Notes: generated by a model from the sequence alone, not told the origin. A DNA stretch of 64,000 bases from Sphingobacteriales bacterium 39-19 (GCA_001898465.1 MKTX01000010.1:1-64000), one strand, 5' to 3'; positions 16,719 through 26,459 are shown, counted from the first letter of the stretch. A program made the numbers and translations.

Positions 16719-18734
16719 TTATTTCTTTTTTTTCTTCTTACCGGGTTTTAATTTTTCTTTTGATTTGGCGGTACGCAAAGGCCTGTCGGGTATCCAATCG
16801 TAATCCAGTTGCCGGCGGCTAAGATTCGCAGCGGCCACTTTTATTTTCACTTTATCTCCTATGCGGAATTTCTTTTTTGTTCTTTCTCCTACCAGGGCAT
16901 AATCTGTTTCATCTAACCTGAAATCATCATACAGGTTCAGGTCACGGGTGCTTACCAATCCCTCGCATTTATGTAAAACGGTTTCGGCCCAAAAACCAAA
17001 AGTAGATGCCCCGCTTATTACGGCATCAAACTCTTCGCCTACATATTTTTGCATAAACTGTACCTGCTTATATTTATTACCGGCTCTTTCACATTCCATG
17101 GCCGCCCTCTCTCTTTCACTGCAGTGCTTACATTTTTCTTCTACTTGTTTATTTACCGGCAGGTTCTTATCGAGGCATTGTTGTAAAATACGGTGCACCA
17201 TTACATCGGGATAGCGCCGGATAGGAGATGTAAAATGGCAATAATGCTCAAAGCCAAGGCCGTAATGGCCTGCATTTTCAGTAGTATAATAGGCTTTCGC
17301 CATAGTACGGATGGCAAGCAGTTCCAGCACATGCTGTTCCGGTTTTCCCTTTACATTATTAATTAATTCATTAAAAGAAGCCGCAATGGTATATTCATCT
17401 GTAAGATCAAATTGATAACCAAATTTTTTGGCAAATGCTACAAAGGGTTTCAGCTTTTCTTCATCGGGTGTATCGTGTATGCGGTAAGGAAATAAGATAG
17501 GTTTTTTATTTACTTTTATTTTAGATACATATTCTGCCACATTCCTATTGGCCAGTAACATAAATTCTTCAATAAGCTGGTGTGCTTCCTTGCTTTCTTT
17601 TATTACAATACCCATGGGGTTCCCCTCTTCATCTAACTGGAATTTTACCTCTTGCGAAGAAAAATTAATGGCTCCATTGGCAAATCGTTTTTTTCTGAAC
17701 TTTTGTGCCAGGTCATTGAGCAATAAAATTTCTTTACCGTATTTACCGGTTTTATTTTCGATGCTCTCCTGCACTTCTTCATAGGAAAAGCGCTGGTCGC
17801 TATGAATCACTGTACGGCCTATCCATACACGCTTCACTTCGGCTTTTTGATTGATTATAAAGACAGCAGAGAAAGTATATTTATCTTCATGGGGCCTGAG
17901 TGAACACAGTTCATTTGATATTTTTTCGGGCAGCATGGGGTTTACCCGGTCGGGTAAATATACGCTGGTAGCCCGCTGGTAGGCTGTTTTATCCAGCGCC
18001 GAATCGGGATGCACAAAATGGCTTACATCCGCAATATGTACCCCTATTTCGTAGGTGTTATTTTCAAGGTATTGAATAGACAGGGCATCGTCAAAATCTT
18101 TTGCATCGGCGGGGTCAATGGTAAAGGTGAGCGCCTGCCTGAAATCTTTTCGTTTAGCCAGTTCTGTTTCCGAAATAGCTCCATTAAGTGCGGCGGTTTC
18201 TTTTAATACATCTTCATCAAACTGGAGTGAAAAATCATGTTGCAATAAAATTTCTTTCATCGCCATATCGGCCTCATTACGGGCTGTTATCACTTGTACT
18301 ACTTCGCCCAGCGGTTTACGGTCCTGCGGGTCCCATCTCAAAAAATTCACCAGTACCCGGTCACCATGTACGGCGCCGTTTAACTTATCGGGGGCAATAA
18401 AAAAATCGGGCATGGGTTTATCACCGTTTATTACCACAAATGCAATTTTGCCGTTGAGCTGAAGTTGCCCTAAAAATTCGGTTTGCTTACGGCCTTCTAC
18501 CGAAATGATATTGCCCTCTATGCGCCTGCCATTTTGAAGCCCGGGATTTATTTTTACCGAAACGGTATCCCCATCAAAAGCTTTTCCAAAATCATGGGGT
18601 TTCACCATGATGTCTTTATCAAACCCTTCTACTGCTACAAAACCCATTCCACTGCGGCTGATATCCAGTGTTCCTTTTACGATATTGGAAGGAGCCGATC
18701 TTTTAGTTGTTTTTTCTTTCTTCTTTTTACTCAT
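16719..18734 (-). CDS. rnr: Ribonuclease R
   Basis: 3'-5' exoribonuclease of the RNB family, active on structured RNA. Cold-shock-like domains occupy residues 15-150, then the RNB domain with TIDPADAKDFDDALSI, the catalytic aspartate cluster, HIADVSHFV, and YGLGFEHYCHFTSPIRRY near 480. A C-terminal S1 domain (EFDAVISGASTFGFW) and a lysine-rich tail (SKEKLKPGKKKKKK) close it. 671 residues is short against E. coli RNase R but usual for Bacteroidota. It is the first gene of the rnr-prenyl synthase-permease-Smr-methyltransferase run. Confidence 0.95.
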   Translation of the reverse strand: MSKKKKEKTTKRSAPSNIVKGTLDISRSGMGFVAVEGFDKDIMVKPHDFGKAFDGDTVSVKINPGLQNGRRIEGNIISVEGRKQTEFLGQLQLNGKIAFVVINGDKPMPDFFIAPDKLNGAVHGDRVLVNFLRWDPQDRKPLGEVVQVITARNEADMAMKEILLQHDFSLQFDEDVLKETAALNGAISETELAKRKDFRQALTFTIDPADAKDFDDALSIQYLENNTYEIGVHIADVSHFVHPDSALDKTAYQRATSVYLPDRVNPMLPEKISNELCSLRPHEDKYTFSAVFIINQKAEVKRVWIGRTVIHSDQRFSYEEVQESIENKTGKYGKEILLLNDLAQKFRKKRFANGAINFSSQEVKFQLDEEGNPMGIVIKESKEAHQLIEEFMLLANRNVAEYVSKIKVNKKPILFPYRIHDTPDEEKLKPFVAFAKKFGYQFDLTDEYTIAASFNELINNVKGKPEQHVLELLAIRTMAKAYYTTENAGHYGLGFEHYCHFTSPIRRYPDVMVHRILQQCLDKNLPVNKQVEEKCKHCSERERAAMECERAGNKYKQVQFMQKYVGEEFDAVISGASTFGFWAETVLHKCEGLVSTRDLNLYDDFRLDETDYALVGERTKKKFRIGDKVKIKVAAANLSRRQLDYDWIPDRPLRTAKSKEKLKPGKKKKKK

Positions 18735-18841
18735 ATAAATTTTAATAACGCATTACTGGTATGGCATTAAATATTGCAAGTTACTGGATAATGGGTTTAT
18801 GCAAATAATTACCGTATCCCCGGGCCGGGAAAAACACCGGG

Positions 18842-19279
18842 TTATTCATTTACCCGATGCCAGATTTGCGTGCTAAACTGGCCTGCCAGGTTAGTTCCTA
18901 CTAATTTTAATTCATCGGCATTTATCAATTGAATATGGGCAGGGGTATAAGATTTGGTTGCCGGGTTACAATTACTTAGTAATTGCTGTAACTGGAAGTT
19001 ATTTTTCCGCTTTGCTTTTATTTCCCTCCAATGTATATTCCCCGGTTCATAACATTGTGAATTTTCTTTTATTAAGGTAAAGACAGCTTCCCCGGTAACG
19101 GGATCCACTTTCACCCGGCTGCCCTGTAAAGTTTGCTCAGGTGTATTGCTTACCAATTCCCATTCACCCGCTAAGCTATAATCTTGTAAAATTGTATTGT
19201 TTTCACAAAAATCTGTTTTCACAAAACCCGTTGCCAGTATCATGAAGAAAGATAAAAGAAAGGCTTGATATGTTTTCAT
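18842..19279 (-). CDS. Exported hypothetical protein
   Basis: 145 residues; signal peptide ending around TGFVKTDF. The mature part has LAGEWELVSNTPEQ near the start and a beta-strand-rich run to a C-terminal FSTQIWHRV, a pattern like small lipocalin-type or copper-resistance-like Bacteroidota secreted proteins, but no family is identified. Two cysteines (in ENSQCYEP and LLSNCNPA) could pair in the periplasm. It sits alone, divergent from the rhomboid gene, with about 90 bases between starts. Confidence 0.75.
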   Translation of the reverse strand: MKTYQAFLLSFFMILATGFVKTDFCENNTILQDYSLAGEWELVSNTPEQTLQGSRVKVDPVTGEAVFTLIKENSQCYEPGNIHWREIKAKRKNNFQLQQLLSNCNPATKSYTPAHIQLINADELKLVGTNLAGQFSTQIWHRVNE

Positions 19280-19344
19280 AATTCGTTTTTTAAAAAACTT
19301 CGTGTAACATATACAGCAAGTTAACCAATATGGCTCAATTCATC

Positions 19345-19352
19345 TATTTTTG
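19345..19352 (+). promoter_or_regulatory. Putative -7 box of the rhomboid gene
   Basis: TATTTTTG fits TAnnTTTG and overlaps a TTG that could be misread as the gene start. Since promoter and start codon should not coincide, the ATG at 19368 is the better start. Confidence 0.45.
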
Positions 19353-19367
19353 GAGAAATTACAGCAA

Positions 19368-20018
19368 ATGGATTTTTCGGCAATGCCCATCACCCTTGCA
19401 CTGATTGCAGCCAATGTAATCGTTTCACTCATCGGTTTTAGCAACCCCGGTTTTGTGAATAAATTTATTATGTGGCCCTATGGAGTAAAAAGAGAAAATC
19501 AATATATCCGGTTTATTTCTTCCGGTTTTTTACACGCCGATTTCATGCATTTGTTCTTCAATATGTTTACCTTATTTTTCTTTGGCCGGGCCGTGGAAAT
19601 TTATTTTTCGCATTATTTATTAGGGGGTGCCGCCGCTTACCTGGGGCTGTATTTCCTGGGGCTTATTGCATCGGATTTGCCCAGCTATTTAAAATACAGG
19701 GATCAACCCCATTACCGTTCGCTGGGAGCGTCCGGCGCTGTGTCGGCCGTGGTATTTGCGGCCATTATATTTGACCCCTGGAGTAGTATTTATATTTATG
19801 GAGCCATCAAAATATCGGCTATGTTATATGCCGGCCTGTACCTCTTATATTGTGTGTATATGAGTAAAAAGGGAGGCGATCATGTGAACCATGATGCTCA
19901 TTTATGGGGTTCTTTATTTGGCCTGGCTTTTACGCTGTTATTAATTGCCACCCGGCAACCCGAATTATTTAATGGAATTGTAGAAGAGTTAAAACACCCC
20001 AGCATTTTTGGAAGATAG
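19368..20018 (+). CDS. Rhomboid family intramembrane serine protease
   Basis: Six-helix membrane protease that cleaves transmembrane substrates. Visible are SGFLHADFMHLFFNM (the conserved HxxxxHxxxN of helix 2), the nucleophile in LGASGAVSAV (GxSG) in helix 4 and the catalytic histidine in HDAHLWGSLFG in helix 6. A YRDQPHYRS loop precedes the serine helix. The ATG at 19368 is chosen over a TTG 18 bases upstream that lies inside a promoter box. The gene faces tilS tail to tail, with only 7 bases between the stop codons. Substrates are not indicated. Confidence 0.92.
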   Translation: MDFSAMPITLALIAANVIVSLIGFSNPGFVNKFIMWPYGVKRENQYIRFISSGFLHADFMHLFFNMFTLFFFGRAVEIYFSHYLLGGAAAYLGLYFLGLIASDLPSYLKYRDQPHYRSLGASGAVSAVVFAAIIFDPWSSIYIYGAIKISAMLYAGLYLLYCVYMSKKGGDHVNHDAHLWGSLFGLAFTLLLIATRQPELFNGIVEELKHPSIFGR

Positions 20019-20025
20019 CCCTGGC

Positions 20026-21372
20026 TTATACTGCTTCTGCACTCAGCTGCAGCACATTTTTTGTGCGGGCCGTTATTTTAAACCGATCATCTATACGATA
20101 ACCAATTACCCACACAATCTTTCGCTGGCTCTCTATTACCCACACTTTTTCTTTTTGCGATACAGATAATTTTTTATCAATAAAAAAGCGGCTCAGCTTT
20201 TTCTTTTTAGCTAAACCCAGGGGATAAAAATAATCACCTGTTTTGTATTTACGTAGTAATAATGGAAATTGAATTTCACCTGCATCCAACTGTGCAGTAA
20301 ATTCACCCGGCGTTATGTTAACGGGGGCGTGTAACTTTTTTATTTTTAGTACCTGCCCATCAAAAAACACTTGTGTACGCTCTTCATCAATTATAAAATG
20401 AGAAGCCCCGGCGCCCAAGGGGGCCAGCACCAGCCAGCGGCGATTGCGAAATATACGATGTGTTTCACTCGATACATATTTACCCGTTTCCGACTGGCAT
20501 AAATTCATAATACCCGGTACCTGTCCGGGCAGGAAACCATAATTTTTTACAAACTCATATAATAAAGTGAGGCTGCCGGGGCTTTTTAGTAGCATCCATA
20601 CCGGCCAATGCCACTCCTCCCCTTTTTGCTGCAATTGCTTTTTCAATAACTGCTGTATGCCATATTGATAAATTTCGCTGGCCCCGGCAAATCGCCGCAT
20701 ATTGCCCAATATATTTTGTTCTACCTGTGGAAATACTTTTTGCAATCCGGGAATTAATGTATTTCTAAAATAGTTGCGGGTATATTTATCCGTGGCATTT
20801 GAAGCATCTTCCCGCCACAGCAGTTTCTCTTGCCCGGCATATTCAATTAGTTGTGTTTTAGAAAAAATTAACAAGGGCCTTATTATTAAAATATCATATT
20901 GCCTGGATTTTGCCGCCATGCCCTGCAGCCCGGCCAGGCCGGTACCCTTAAAAAAATTCATTAAACAGGTTTCCACATTATCATCGGCATGATGGGCTGT
21001 AACCAGCCCATACAGTTGATGGGATTTTTCACTTACGAGCTCAGTAAAAAAAGAGTACCGCAACGTGCGGGCTGCTTCCTGTATCCCGATCTTTTTATTT
21101 TCGGCAAACGCATGGGTATCAAAAGAACGTGAAAAAAAATCTGCTTTATATTTTTCAGCCATTGCTTTTACAAAGGCTTCGTCTTCGTTTGATGCCTGTT
21201 GCCGCAATGTAAAATTACAATGGGCTATAGCAAATGTAAAACCACCCTGGTGCAGCAGCTGGCAGAGTACTACGCTATCAATACCCCCGCTTACCGCAAC
21301 CAGTATTTTATCTTTTTTAGAAAAAAACTGTTGCTGTTGTATGTTATTTTCAAATTGCTGTTGCAACGTCAT
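20026..21372 (-). CDS. tilS: tRNA(Ile)-lysidine synthase
   Basis: Makes lysidine at C34 of the AUA-reading tRNA(Ile). N-terminal PP-loop ATPase: ILVAVSGGIDSVVLCQLL (SGGxDS), AHCNFTLR, then VTAHHADDNVET and FFKGTGLAGLQGM, all TilS hallmarks. A C-terminal domain with KYKTGDYFYPLGLAKKKKLSRF matches the TilS substrate-binding tail. 448 residues is normal. It follows the small TPR gene with an 18-base gap. Confidence 0.95.
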   Translation of the reverse strand: MTLQQQFENNIQQQQFFSKKDKILVAVSGGIDSVVLCQLLHQGGFTFAIAHCNFTLRQQASNEDEAFVKAMAEKYKADFFSRSFDTHAFAENKKIGIQEAARTLRYSFFTELVSEKSHQLYGLVTAHHADDNVETCLMNFFKGTGLAGLQGMAAKSRQYDILIIRPLLIFSKTQLIEYAGQEKLLWREDASNATDKYTRNYFRNTLIPGLQKVFPQVEQNILGNMRRFAGASEIYQYGIQQLLKKQLQQKGEEWHWPVWMLLKSPGSLTLLYEFVKNYGFLPGQVPGIMNLCQSETGKYVSSETHRIFRNRRWLVLAPLGAGASHFIIDEERTQVFFDGQVLKIKKLHAPVNITPGEFTAQLDAGEIQFPLLLRKYKTGDYFYPLGLAKKKKLSRFFIDKKLSVSQKEKVWVIESQRKIVWVIGYRIDDRFKITARTKNVLQLSAEAV

Positions 21373-21390
21373 GGTAATATCATTAAATCA

Positions 21391-21708
21391 CTATTCGTCT
21401 TCTTCAATTTCTTCTTTTGCCATTATCAATTCATTGGCCGCATGGGCATCTCCCATTTTTTTTGCCACCAAAATACCGGCAGCATACACCTCAATCGCCT
21501 TTTCATATTCCGATGCCCTTTCCAGGAGTTTACCCAGGTGATAATAAGAACCTACATAGCCGGGTTCCTTACTTAATATTTCTTCAAATAATTGCCGGGC
21601 ACCGGCCTCATTGCCTGCTTTTATATATTCTAATGCCAGCGCATGTTTTAAAAAACTATCTTCCGGCGAGGCTTGTAAAAATTCGGTAAGTTTTTCAATT
21701 CTGTTCAT
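21391..21708 (-). CDS. Small TPR protein
   Basis: 105 residues with two or three tetratricopeptide-like helix pairs: SFLKHALALEYIKAGNEAGA, then YVGSYYHLGKLLERASEYEK and AIEVYAAGILVAKKMGDAHA. No signal peptide, so cytosolic. The C-terminal end is acidic (KEEIEEDE). Such free-standing TPR proteins mediate protein contacts; the partner is unknown. It heads a two-gene unit with tilS and is divergent from etfB. Confidence 0.85.
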   Translation of the reverse strand: MNRIEKLTEFLQASPEDSFLKHALALEYIKAGNEAGARQLFEEILSKEPGYVGSYYHLGKLLERASEYEKAIEVYAAGILVAKKMGDAHAANELIMAKEEIEEDE

Positions 21709-21752
21709 TCAAATTTTTTTGTAGAAACGGTATCCGGTATCTTTGAAATCTA

Positions 21753-21760
21753 TATATTTG
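21753..21760 (+). promoter_or_regulatory. Putative -7 box of etfBA
   Basis: TATATTTG fits TAnnTTTG; the etfB ATG is 59 bases downstream, leaving a leader of about 50 bases. A TTTTTTTG stretch near 21714-21721 is too far (about 31 bases) for a standard -33 element. Confidence 0.4.
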
Positions 21761-21819
21761 CACATAGTTGCATAAACAACCTTTTTTCTAACCTCTTACG
21801 AGTATAAAAAACAACTTCA

Positions 21820-22563
21820 ATGAAAATATTAGTTTGCATAAGCAAAACGCCGGATACCACGGCAAAAATAGCCTTCACTGACAACAATACGAAATTTGCA
21901 GGAGACGGGGTTCAATGGATCATAAATCCATATGATGAATGGTATGCTTTAGTACGTGCTATTGAATTAAAAGAAGCAGATGCCACTAGCATCATTCACT
22001 TAATAAATGTAGGGGGCGCCGACAGCGATCCCATCATTCGCAAAGCGCTGGCCCTGGGTGGTGATGAAGCGATCCGGGTAAACAGCACCAATACCGATTC
22101 TTTTAATGTGGCTTCGCAAATTGCCGCTATTGCCAACGAAGGCCAGTACGACCTGGTATTAACAGGTAAAGAAACCATTGATTATAACGGATCATCTATT
22201 GGGGGAATGCTGGCAGAACTGCTGGACTTACCCTATATTTCTCATGCGATTAAATTAGATATTAGTGGTAATGAAGCTACGGTAGTACGGGAGATCGATG
22301 GAGGCGAAGAGACCGATAAAGCCCCGTTACCCCTGTTGGTTAGCTGCCAAAAAGGAATGGCGGAACAGCGCATTCCAAATATGAAAGGCATTATGGGCGC
22401 CCGCACCAAACACTTACAAGTAAAAGAGCCGGTAGATGCCGAAATCCTCACCAATGTTGCATCTTTTGAATTGCCAGCTCCCAAGGCCGGCGTAAAGTTA
22501 GTATCACCCGATCAGCCTGAAGAACTGGTAAGGCTATTACACGAAGAAGCCCGGGTTATTTAA
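21820..22563 (+). CDS. etfB: Electron transfer flavoprotein subunit beta
   Basis: ETF beta subunit that carries electrons from acyl-CoA and related dehydrogenases. Motifs: ILVCISKTPDTTAKIAF at the start, INPYDEWYALVRAIELKE, the AMP-binding LTGKETIDYNGSSIGGMLAE, and PLPLLVSCQKGMAEQRIPNM followed by GIMGARTK. Length is normal (247). It is the first gene of an etfBA pair, 37 bases before etfA. Confidence 0.95.
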   Translation: MKILVCISKTPDTTAKIAFTDNNTKFAGDGVQWIINPYDEWYALVRAIELKEADATSIIHLINVGGADSDPIIRKALALGGDEAIRVNSTNTDSFNVASQIAAIANEGQYDLVLTGKETIDYNGSSIGGMLAELLDLPYISHAIKLDISGNEATVVREIDGGEETDKAPLPLLVSCQKGMAEQRIPNMKGIMGARTKHLQVKEPVDAEILTNVASFELPAPKAGVKLVSPDQPEELVRLLHEEARVI

Positions 22564-22600
22564 TTTAAATTATTTATAAAATTATTAAAGCAAACATACC

Positions 22601-23566
22601 ATGAGTATTTTAGTATATATTGATCATGCCGAAGGGCAAATAAAAAAACAATCTTTAGAAGCCTGTGCTTATGCGTCGGCTTTTGCCGCACAAACCCATA
22701 CCAAAGCCGATGCCGTAATATTAGGTACCCCTCCGGCAGATGCAGCGATACTTGGAAATTACGGAATACAAAAAGTATATACCATTAGCGATGCCAGCCT
22801 GGATTCGTTTGATTCGCAGGTATATTGCTCGGTAATTGCACAGGTTACTGAAAAAATGAGTGCGGATATTATTGTGTTTAGCAATAATGCAAACGGGAAA
22901 GCAGTGGCTCCCCGGTTAAGCGCTAAATTAAAAGCAGGGCTGGTTGCCGGCGCTATTGCATTACCCGATACTTCTAATGGCTTTGTAGTAAAGAAATCTG
23001 TATTTAGCGGAAAGGCATTTGCCAACATACAGATTAACAGTGCTAAAAAAATCATTTCAGTAAACCCGAATTCTTTTGGTGTAAAAACTTCCGGTACGGA
23101 TAGTGCGGATGCAGAAAGCATATCGGTGAACATCCCCGCTGCAAAAACAAAAGTAGAGTCCATCAATAAAATTAAAGGAGAAATCCCATTGAGCGAAGCC
23201 GAAATTGTGGTGAGTGGTGGCCGCGGACTAAAAGGCCCTGAAAACTGGGGAATGGTTACCGAACTGGCAGATTTGCTAGGAGCCGCTACTGCTTGCAGCC
23301 GCCCTGTTGCGGATGTAAACTGGCGTCCGCATCATGAGCATGTAGGCCAAACCGGCCTTGCCATTGCGCCTAATTTATATTTTGCAATTGGTATTTCGGG
23401 AGCCATCCAGCACCTGGCCGGTGTAAACCGGAGTAAGACCATTGTGGTGATCAATAAAGACCCCGAAGCCCCTTTCTTTAAAGCGGCCGATTATGGTATT
23501 GTGGGCGATGCCTTTGAAGTAATGCCTAAAATTATTGATGCCGTAAAAAAATTAAAAGGAAAATAA
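22601..23566 (+). CDS. etfA: Electron transfer flavoprotein subunit alpha
   Basis: FAD-binding ETF subunit. The C-terminal FAD domain is well conserved: [16 protein letters not shown], then [33 protein letters not shown] with [11 protein letters not shown], and [10 protein letters not shown]. The N-terminal domain is less conserved, as usual. With EtfB it forms the electron carrier between flavin dehydrogenases and the quinone pool. The gene ends at a strong bidirectional terminator. Confidence 0.95.
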   Translation: MSILVYIDHAEGQIKKQSLEACAYASAFAAQTHTKADAVILGTPPADAAILGNYGIQKVYTISDASLDSFDSQVYCSVIAQVTEKMSADIIVFSNNANGKAVAPRLSAKLKAGLVAGAIALPDTSNGFVVKKSVFSGKAFANIQINSAKKIISVNPNSFGVKTSGTDSADAESISVNIPAAKTKVESINKIKGEIPLSEAEIVVSGGRGLKGPENWGMVTELADLLGAATACSRPVADVNWRPHHEHVGQTGLAIAPNLYFAIGISGAIQHLAGVNRSKTIVVINKDPEAPFFKAADYGIVGDAFEVMPKIIDAVKKLKGK

Positions 23567-23617
23567 CGTATAGGCGGCAAATTATTTTTGCCCATAATCG
23601 ATGATATGTTTTATAAT

Positions 23618-23646
23618 AAAAGCTCATGAAGAAATCATGAGCTTTT
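23618..23646. terminator. Bidirectional intrinsic terminator between etfA and the TlpA-like gene
   Basis: Perfect 12-bp stem AAAAGCTCATGA / TCATGAGCTTTT around the 5-base loop AGAAA. A-tract on one side and T-tract on the other let it serve both convergent genes. Confidence 0.85.
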
Positions 23647-23666
23647 AAATTATATCCTTACACTAA

Positions 23667-24761
23667 TTATTGAAAGATAGATTGCAGTTTTGCTTCTAAT
23701 GCCGGGCCACGCAGGTTTTTAGCCAGCAGCTTTCCATCGGGGCCCACTAAAAAATTTTGAGGAATAGAGGTAATTTGAAATTGTAAAGCCACCGCATTGC
23801 TCCACCCGTTCAGGTCGCTTACCTGTGGCCAGTTGAGGGCATCTGCTTTTACGGCATCTAACCATTTCTTCTTGTCTTTATCTAATGAAACACCAAAAAC
23901 AGTAAAATTTTTATCCTTGTATTTTTCGTAAGTACGTACCACGTTTGGGTTTTCTGCCCGGCAGGGGCCGCACCAGCTTGCCCAAAAATCTACCAGTACA
24001 TATTTTCCTTTAAAAGAAGATAAAGAAATGAGTTTACCGTCCGGGTCTTCCTGGCTAAAATCTGCCAAGGGTTGACCAATGGGTAATTTTTTCTCCTCTT
24101 CTATCATATGATTTACATACTCACCTACCGGCGTTTTTCTTACCGCCACATGTAAGGAACTGAATAAAGCATCCATTTTTTGTCCATCGGAAGTAAGCTG
24201 AAAAAAACGATATATGGCTAAGGGAGAAATATAGGCACCGGGGTGTTCGTTAATAAATTTTTCCAATACCGCTACTGCTTTCGCTGTAGTGGCGGCATCG
24301 TACCTGCCTTGTTGGTTTACCACCCCTTCATAAGGTTTTATGGCAGCCATGTAAGCCGCAAAATCATCATGTGCCGGCGAGCCTGTAATTACAGCCTGTT
24401 CTACGGCATCTTTTTTCACCTCGATGTGAACATTACTATTATCTAAGTAAAGGGTAATATATTTTTGTTCATTGTTAATATTAATAAGTTTCAAATCGGG
24501 GTAAGGCAAGCTTCCTTTAAAACTGAACTTACCATTTTCAACCCGGGTCGTTTGTTCCTGGGCACCGGTATTGGGATTCAGCAGGTTTACAGGTACCCCA
24601 TCGGTATAACCCGATACCGTACCCTCGATACTGTATGATGTGGCTGCAGATTTACTTGGCGTAACAGTCACTTCTTTTGAATTGTTCAATTTTTTATTAC
24701 CCGGTTTTTGTGCCCGGGCAATACCCGGTAATAGAATAAAAAGAAATAAAAATCTTTTCAT
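23667..24761 (-). CDS. TlpA-like thiol-disulfide reductase with DUF4369 domain
   Basis: Exported thioredoxin-fold protein. A signal peptide (MKRFLFLFILLPGIARAQ) is followed by a DUF4369 domain (about residues 45-150, SIEGTVSGYTDGVPVNLLN) and a C-terminal AhpC/TSA-TlpA domain with the redox motif FWASWCGPCRAE and the cis-proline region ITSIPQNFLVGPDG. The architecture is very common in Bacteroidota and is thought to reduce periplasmic disulfides, with possible roles in cytochrome maturation. The ATG at 24761 is favoured over one nine bases upstream because it begins the signal peptide. Confidence 0.92.
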   Translation of the reverse strand: MKRFLFLFILLPGIARAQKPGNKKLNNSKEVTVTPSKSAATSYSIEGTVSGYTDGVPVNLLNPNTGAQEQTTRVENGKFSFKGSLPYPDLKLININNEQKYITLYLDNSNVHIEVKKDAVEQAVITGSPAHDDFAAYMAAIKPYEGVVNQQGRYDAATTAKAVAVLEKFINEHPGAYISPLAIYRFFQLTSDGQKMDALFSSLHVAVRKTPVGEYVNHMIEEEKKLPIGQPLADFSQEDPDGKLISLSSFKGKYVLVDFWASWCGPCRAENPNVVRTYEKYKDKNFTVFGVSLDKDKKKWLDAVKADALNWPQVSDLNGWSNAVALQFQITSIPQNFLVGPDGKLLAKNLRGPALEAKLQSIFQ

Positions 24762-24965
24762 GAAATACATTATAAAATTAATAATACTAATTGCTGCAAG
24801 ATAAATTTCTTTGCGCTAAATTTTATTTGTAAATAAAATATTAACAGTAAATATAAAAAATCCGGCATATTACATATAGGTCTAAAATTGCCCCGGCAGT
24901 TTACCCCATTGTGCACAAATAAAACATTTAAAGCTTAATTTTACAGTGCATTATATTTTATAATT

Positions 24966-25604
24966 ATGATTATTACAATTTTTGGCGCAACCGGAATCGT
25001 AGGAAAACATTTAGTGAAACAGGCGCTTATCATGGGTCACCAGGTAAGGGCATTTGGCCGCAATGTGTACACGGCCGATTTTAGGGAGCATGAGCACTTA
25101 ACACTGGTACCCGGGGCTTTGTTTGATGAAAGCCAGGTAAGCCGTGCCTTACACGGGGCTGATGCGGTGCTGTCTGCCATTGGCGGCCCTTCTTCCGGTA
25201 TGGATAAAACCCGCTCACTGGGTATGAAAAACATCGCTACCCAAATGATCAATACTGGTGTAAGCCGTATTGTTGCCATTGGCAGCATGGGTATTTTAGA
25301 TGATCCGGGTGAAGGCAACGGCCTGATGATGGACCTGGCAGACTACCCTGAAAAACAAAAAGAAACCGACCTGGATCATTATAAAGCATTCACCTTTTTG
25401 AGCGCTTCGGGTTTAGACTGGACGATGGTTTGCCCCCCCGAAATAAAAAATGCCGACCCCACAGGTTTATATAAAACTGCGGTAGATTTCGCCCCGGCCA
25501 TTAACAATCCTTATATTAATGCCGGCGACCTTTCTTTGTTTATGCTGAACGAAGTAGAAAAAGATTTATTCATAAGAAAGAGAGTAGCCATCTGGAATAC
25601 CTGA
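24966..25604 (+). CDS. NAD(P)-binding Rossmann protein (atypical SDR)
   Basis: 212 residues of the NmrA/BVR-B-like atypical SDR group. The glycine motif is FGATGIVGKHLVK with GHQVRAFGRN after it; ADAVLSAIGGP and VAIGSMGILDD follow. The YxxxK catalytic pair of classical SDRs is not in standard position (DHYKAF is the nearest), so a flavin/NADPH reductase or sugar/quinone epimerase-like role cannot be separated. It is divergent from the TlpA-like gene across a 204-base gap without a clear TAnnTTTG box. Confidence 0.85.
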   Translation: MIITIFGATGIVGKHLVKQALIMGHQVRAFGRNVYTADFREHEHLTLVPGALFDESQVSRALHGADAVLSAIGGPSSGMDKTRSLGMKNIATQMINTGVSRIVAIGSMGILDDPGEGNGLMMDLADYPEKQKETDLDHYKAFTFLSASGLDWTMVCPPEIKNADPTGLYKTAVDFAPAINNPYINAGDLSLFMLNEVEKDLFIRKRVAIWNT

Positions 25605-25668
25605 CGAATTTAAGATGGACTTAACTAAATATCTTTTTTTTGGAAAGCTTATTGCATAAGATGCAAAA

Positions 25669-26088
25669 ATGAAATTAATAATTTTCTCATTACTCTTTGC
25701 CGGGTTTGCCCAAAAATCGCTTGCGCAGAAAATTGACAGTATTTTTGTAAACCTATATACTGATAGCCTGAAGAAAGGCACTTACAATTACATCAATGTA
25801 GATGCCCGCATGAGCGATGGAACTTATCAACCCTTAGATAGTAATCAACTGGTATTTAAATCGGATGGCGGCCAATTTTTTGGAAACAGTTTATGGGTAG
25901 ATGCCGGGTTTAAACCCGCCAAAGTAACCATTATGATATACCGAAAAGACAATGCCACCCTGGTGAGCCGATTTGATATGTATATAAAACTAAAAGACGG
26001 CAATGAACTCCCTTTAAAAACCGAGCAGCAAATACTCGATGATATGAGAAAGAATAAAAAGAAGAAAGGAAAAAATAATACCGGGTAA
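25669..26088 (+). CDS. Exported hypothetical protein with basic tail
   Basis: 139 residues; signal peptide ending in KSLAQ. The mature part is beta-rich (VFKSDGGQFFGNSLWVDAGF, then VTIMIYRKDNATL), resembling an Ig-like or invasin-type beta-sandwich, and ends in a lysine-rich tail KNKKKKGKNN. No family recognised. It is 64 bases after the SDR gene on the same strand and may be cotranscribed; it faces the YHS lipoprotein gene. Confidence 0.75.
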   Translation: MKLIIFSLLFAGFAQKSLAQKIDSIFVNLYTDSLKKGTYNYINVDARMSDGTYQPLDSNQLVFKSDGGQFFGNSLWVDAGFKPAKVTIMIYRKDNATLVSRFDMYIKLKDGNELPLKTEQQILDDMRKNKKKKGKNNTG

Positions 26089-26113
26089 AACCGGTTACCT
26101 GGTACAAGCTTTT

Positions 26114-26416
26114 TTATTTATTTTCTGCCAGGTATTTTTCAGGCTCTTTTTCAAAATCGGCCTTACATTCAGGAGAACAGAAACCATATACTTTCCCTTT
26201 ATAATGCATGGTGTCGCTGATACCTGCTGAAGTAGGCATACCACAAATAAAATCTTTTTTATTATCTACCATCGAAGCATTTAAATGGCTGCTTTCATGC
26301 TGTTGCATACTGCCGGGCTTTTCAGTTTGTGTGGCCGCATCAGCAGGTTTCTTTTCATTATTCTTGCATGATAGCAGGGTTCCACAGGCAAGCATCCCCA
26401 TAAAAATCAATTTCAT
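26114..26416 (-). CDS. YHS-domain lipoprotein
   Basis: 100 residues. The N-terminal MKLIFMGMLACGTLLSC ends in a lipobox, so Cys17 is probably lipidated. After a Lys/Thr/Gln-rich linker comes a YHS metal-binding domain: DFICGMPTSAG, YKGKVYGFCSPECKADFEKE and PEKYL, with the cysteines of the heavy-metal-associated TRASH/YHS fold (CGM...FCxxxC). Such domains occur in copper transport and sensing, so a periplasmic metal-binding role is inferred. A TACCTTTG box lies 18 bases before the start. Confidence 0.88.
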   Translation of the reverse strand: MKLIFMGMLACGTLLSCKNNEKKPADAATQTEKPGSMQQHESSHLNASMVDNKKDFICGMPTSAGISDTMHYKGKVYGFCSPECKADFEKEPEKYLAENK

Positions 26417-26434
26417 AGCCTAAAAATTTAAGCT

Positions 26435-26442
26435 CAAAGGTA
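26435..26442 (-). promoter_or_regulatory. Putative -7 box of the YHS lipoprotein gene
   Basis: TACCTTTG on the minus strand fits TAnnTTTG and ends 18 bases before the ATG at 26416. No good -33 element was found. Confidence 0.4.
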
Positions 26443-26459
26443 CAGGATACCGGCTATAA

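Noticed and set aside
19350-19367. TTG start of the rhomboid gene
   Set aside because: The TTG is part of a TATTTTTG promoter box; ATG 19368 fits better.
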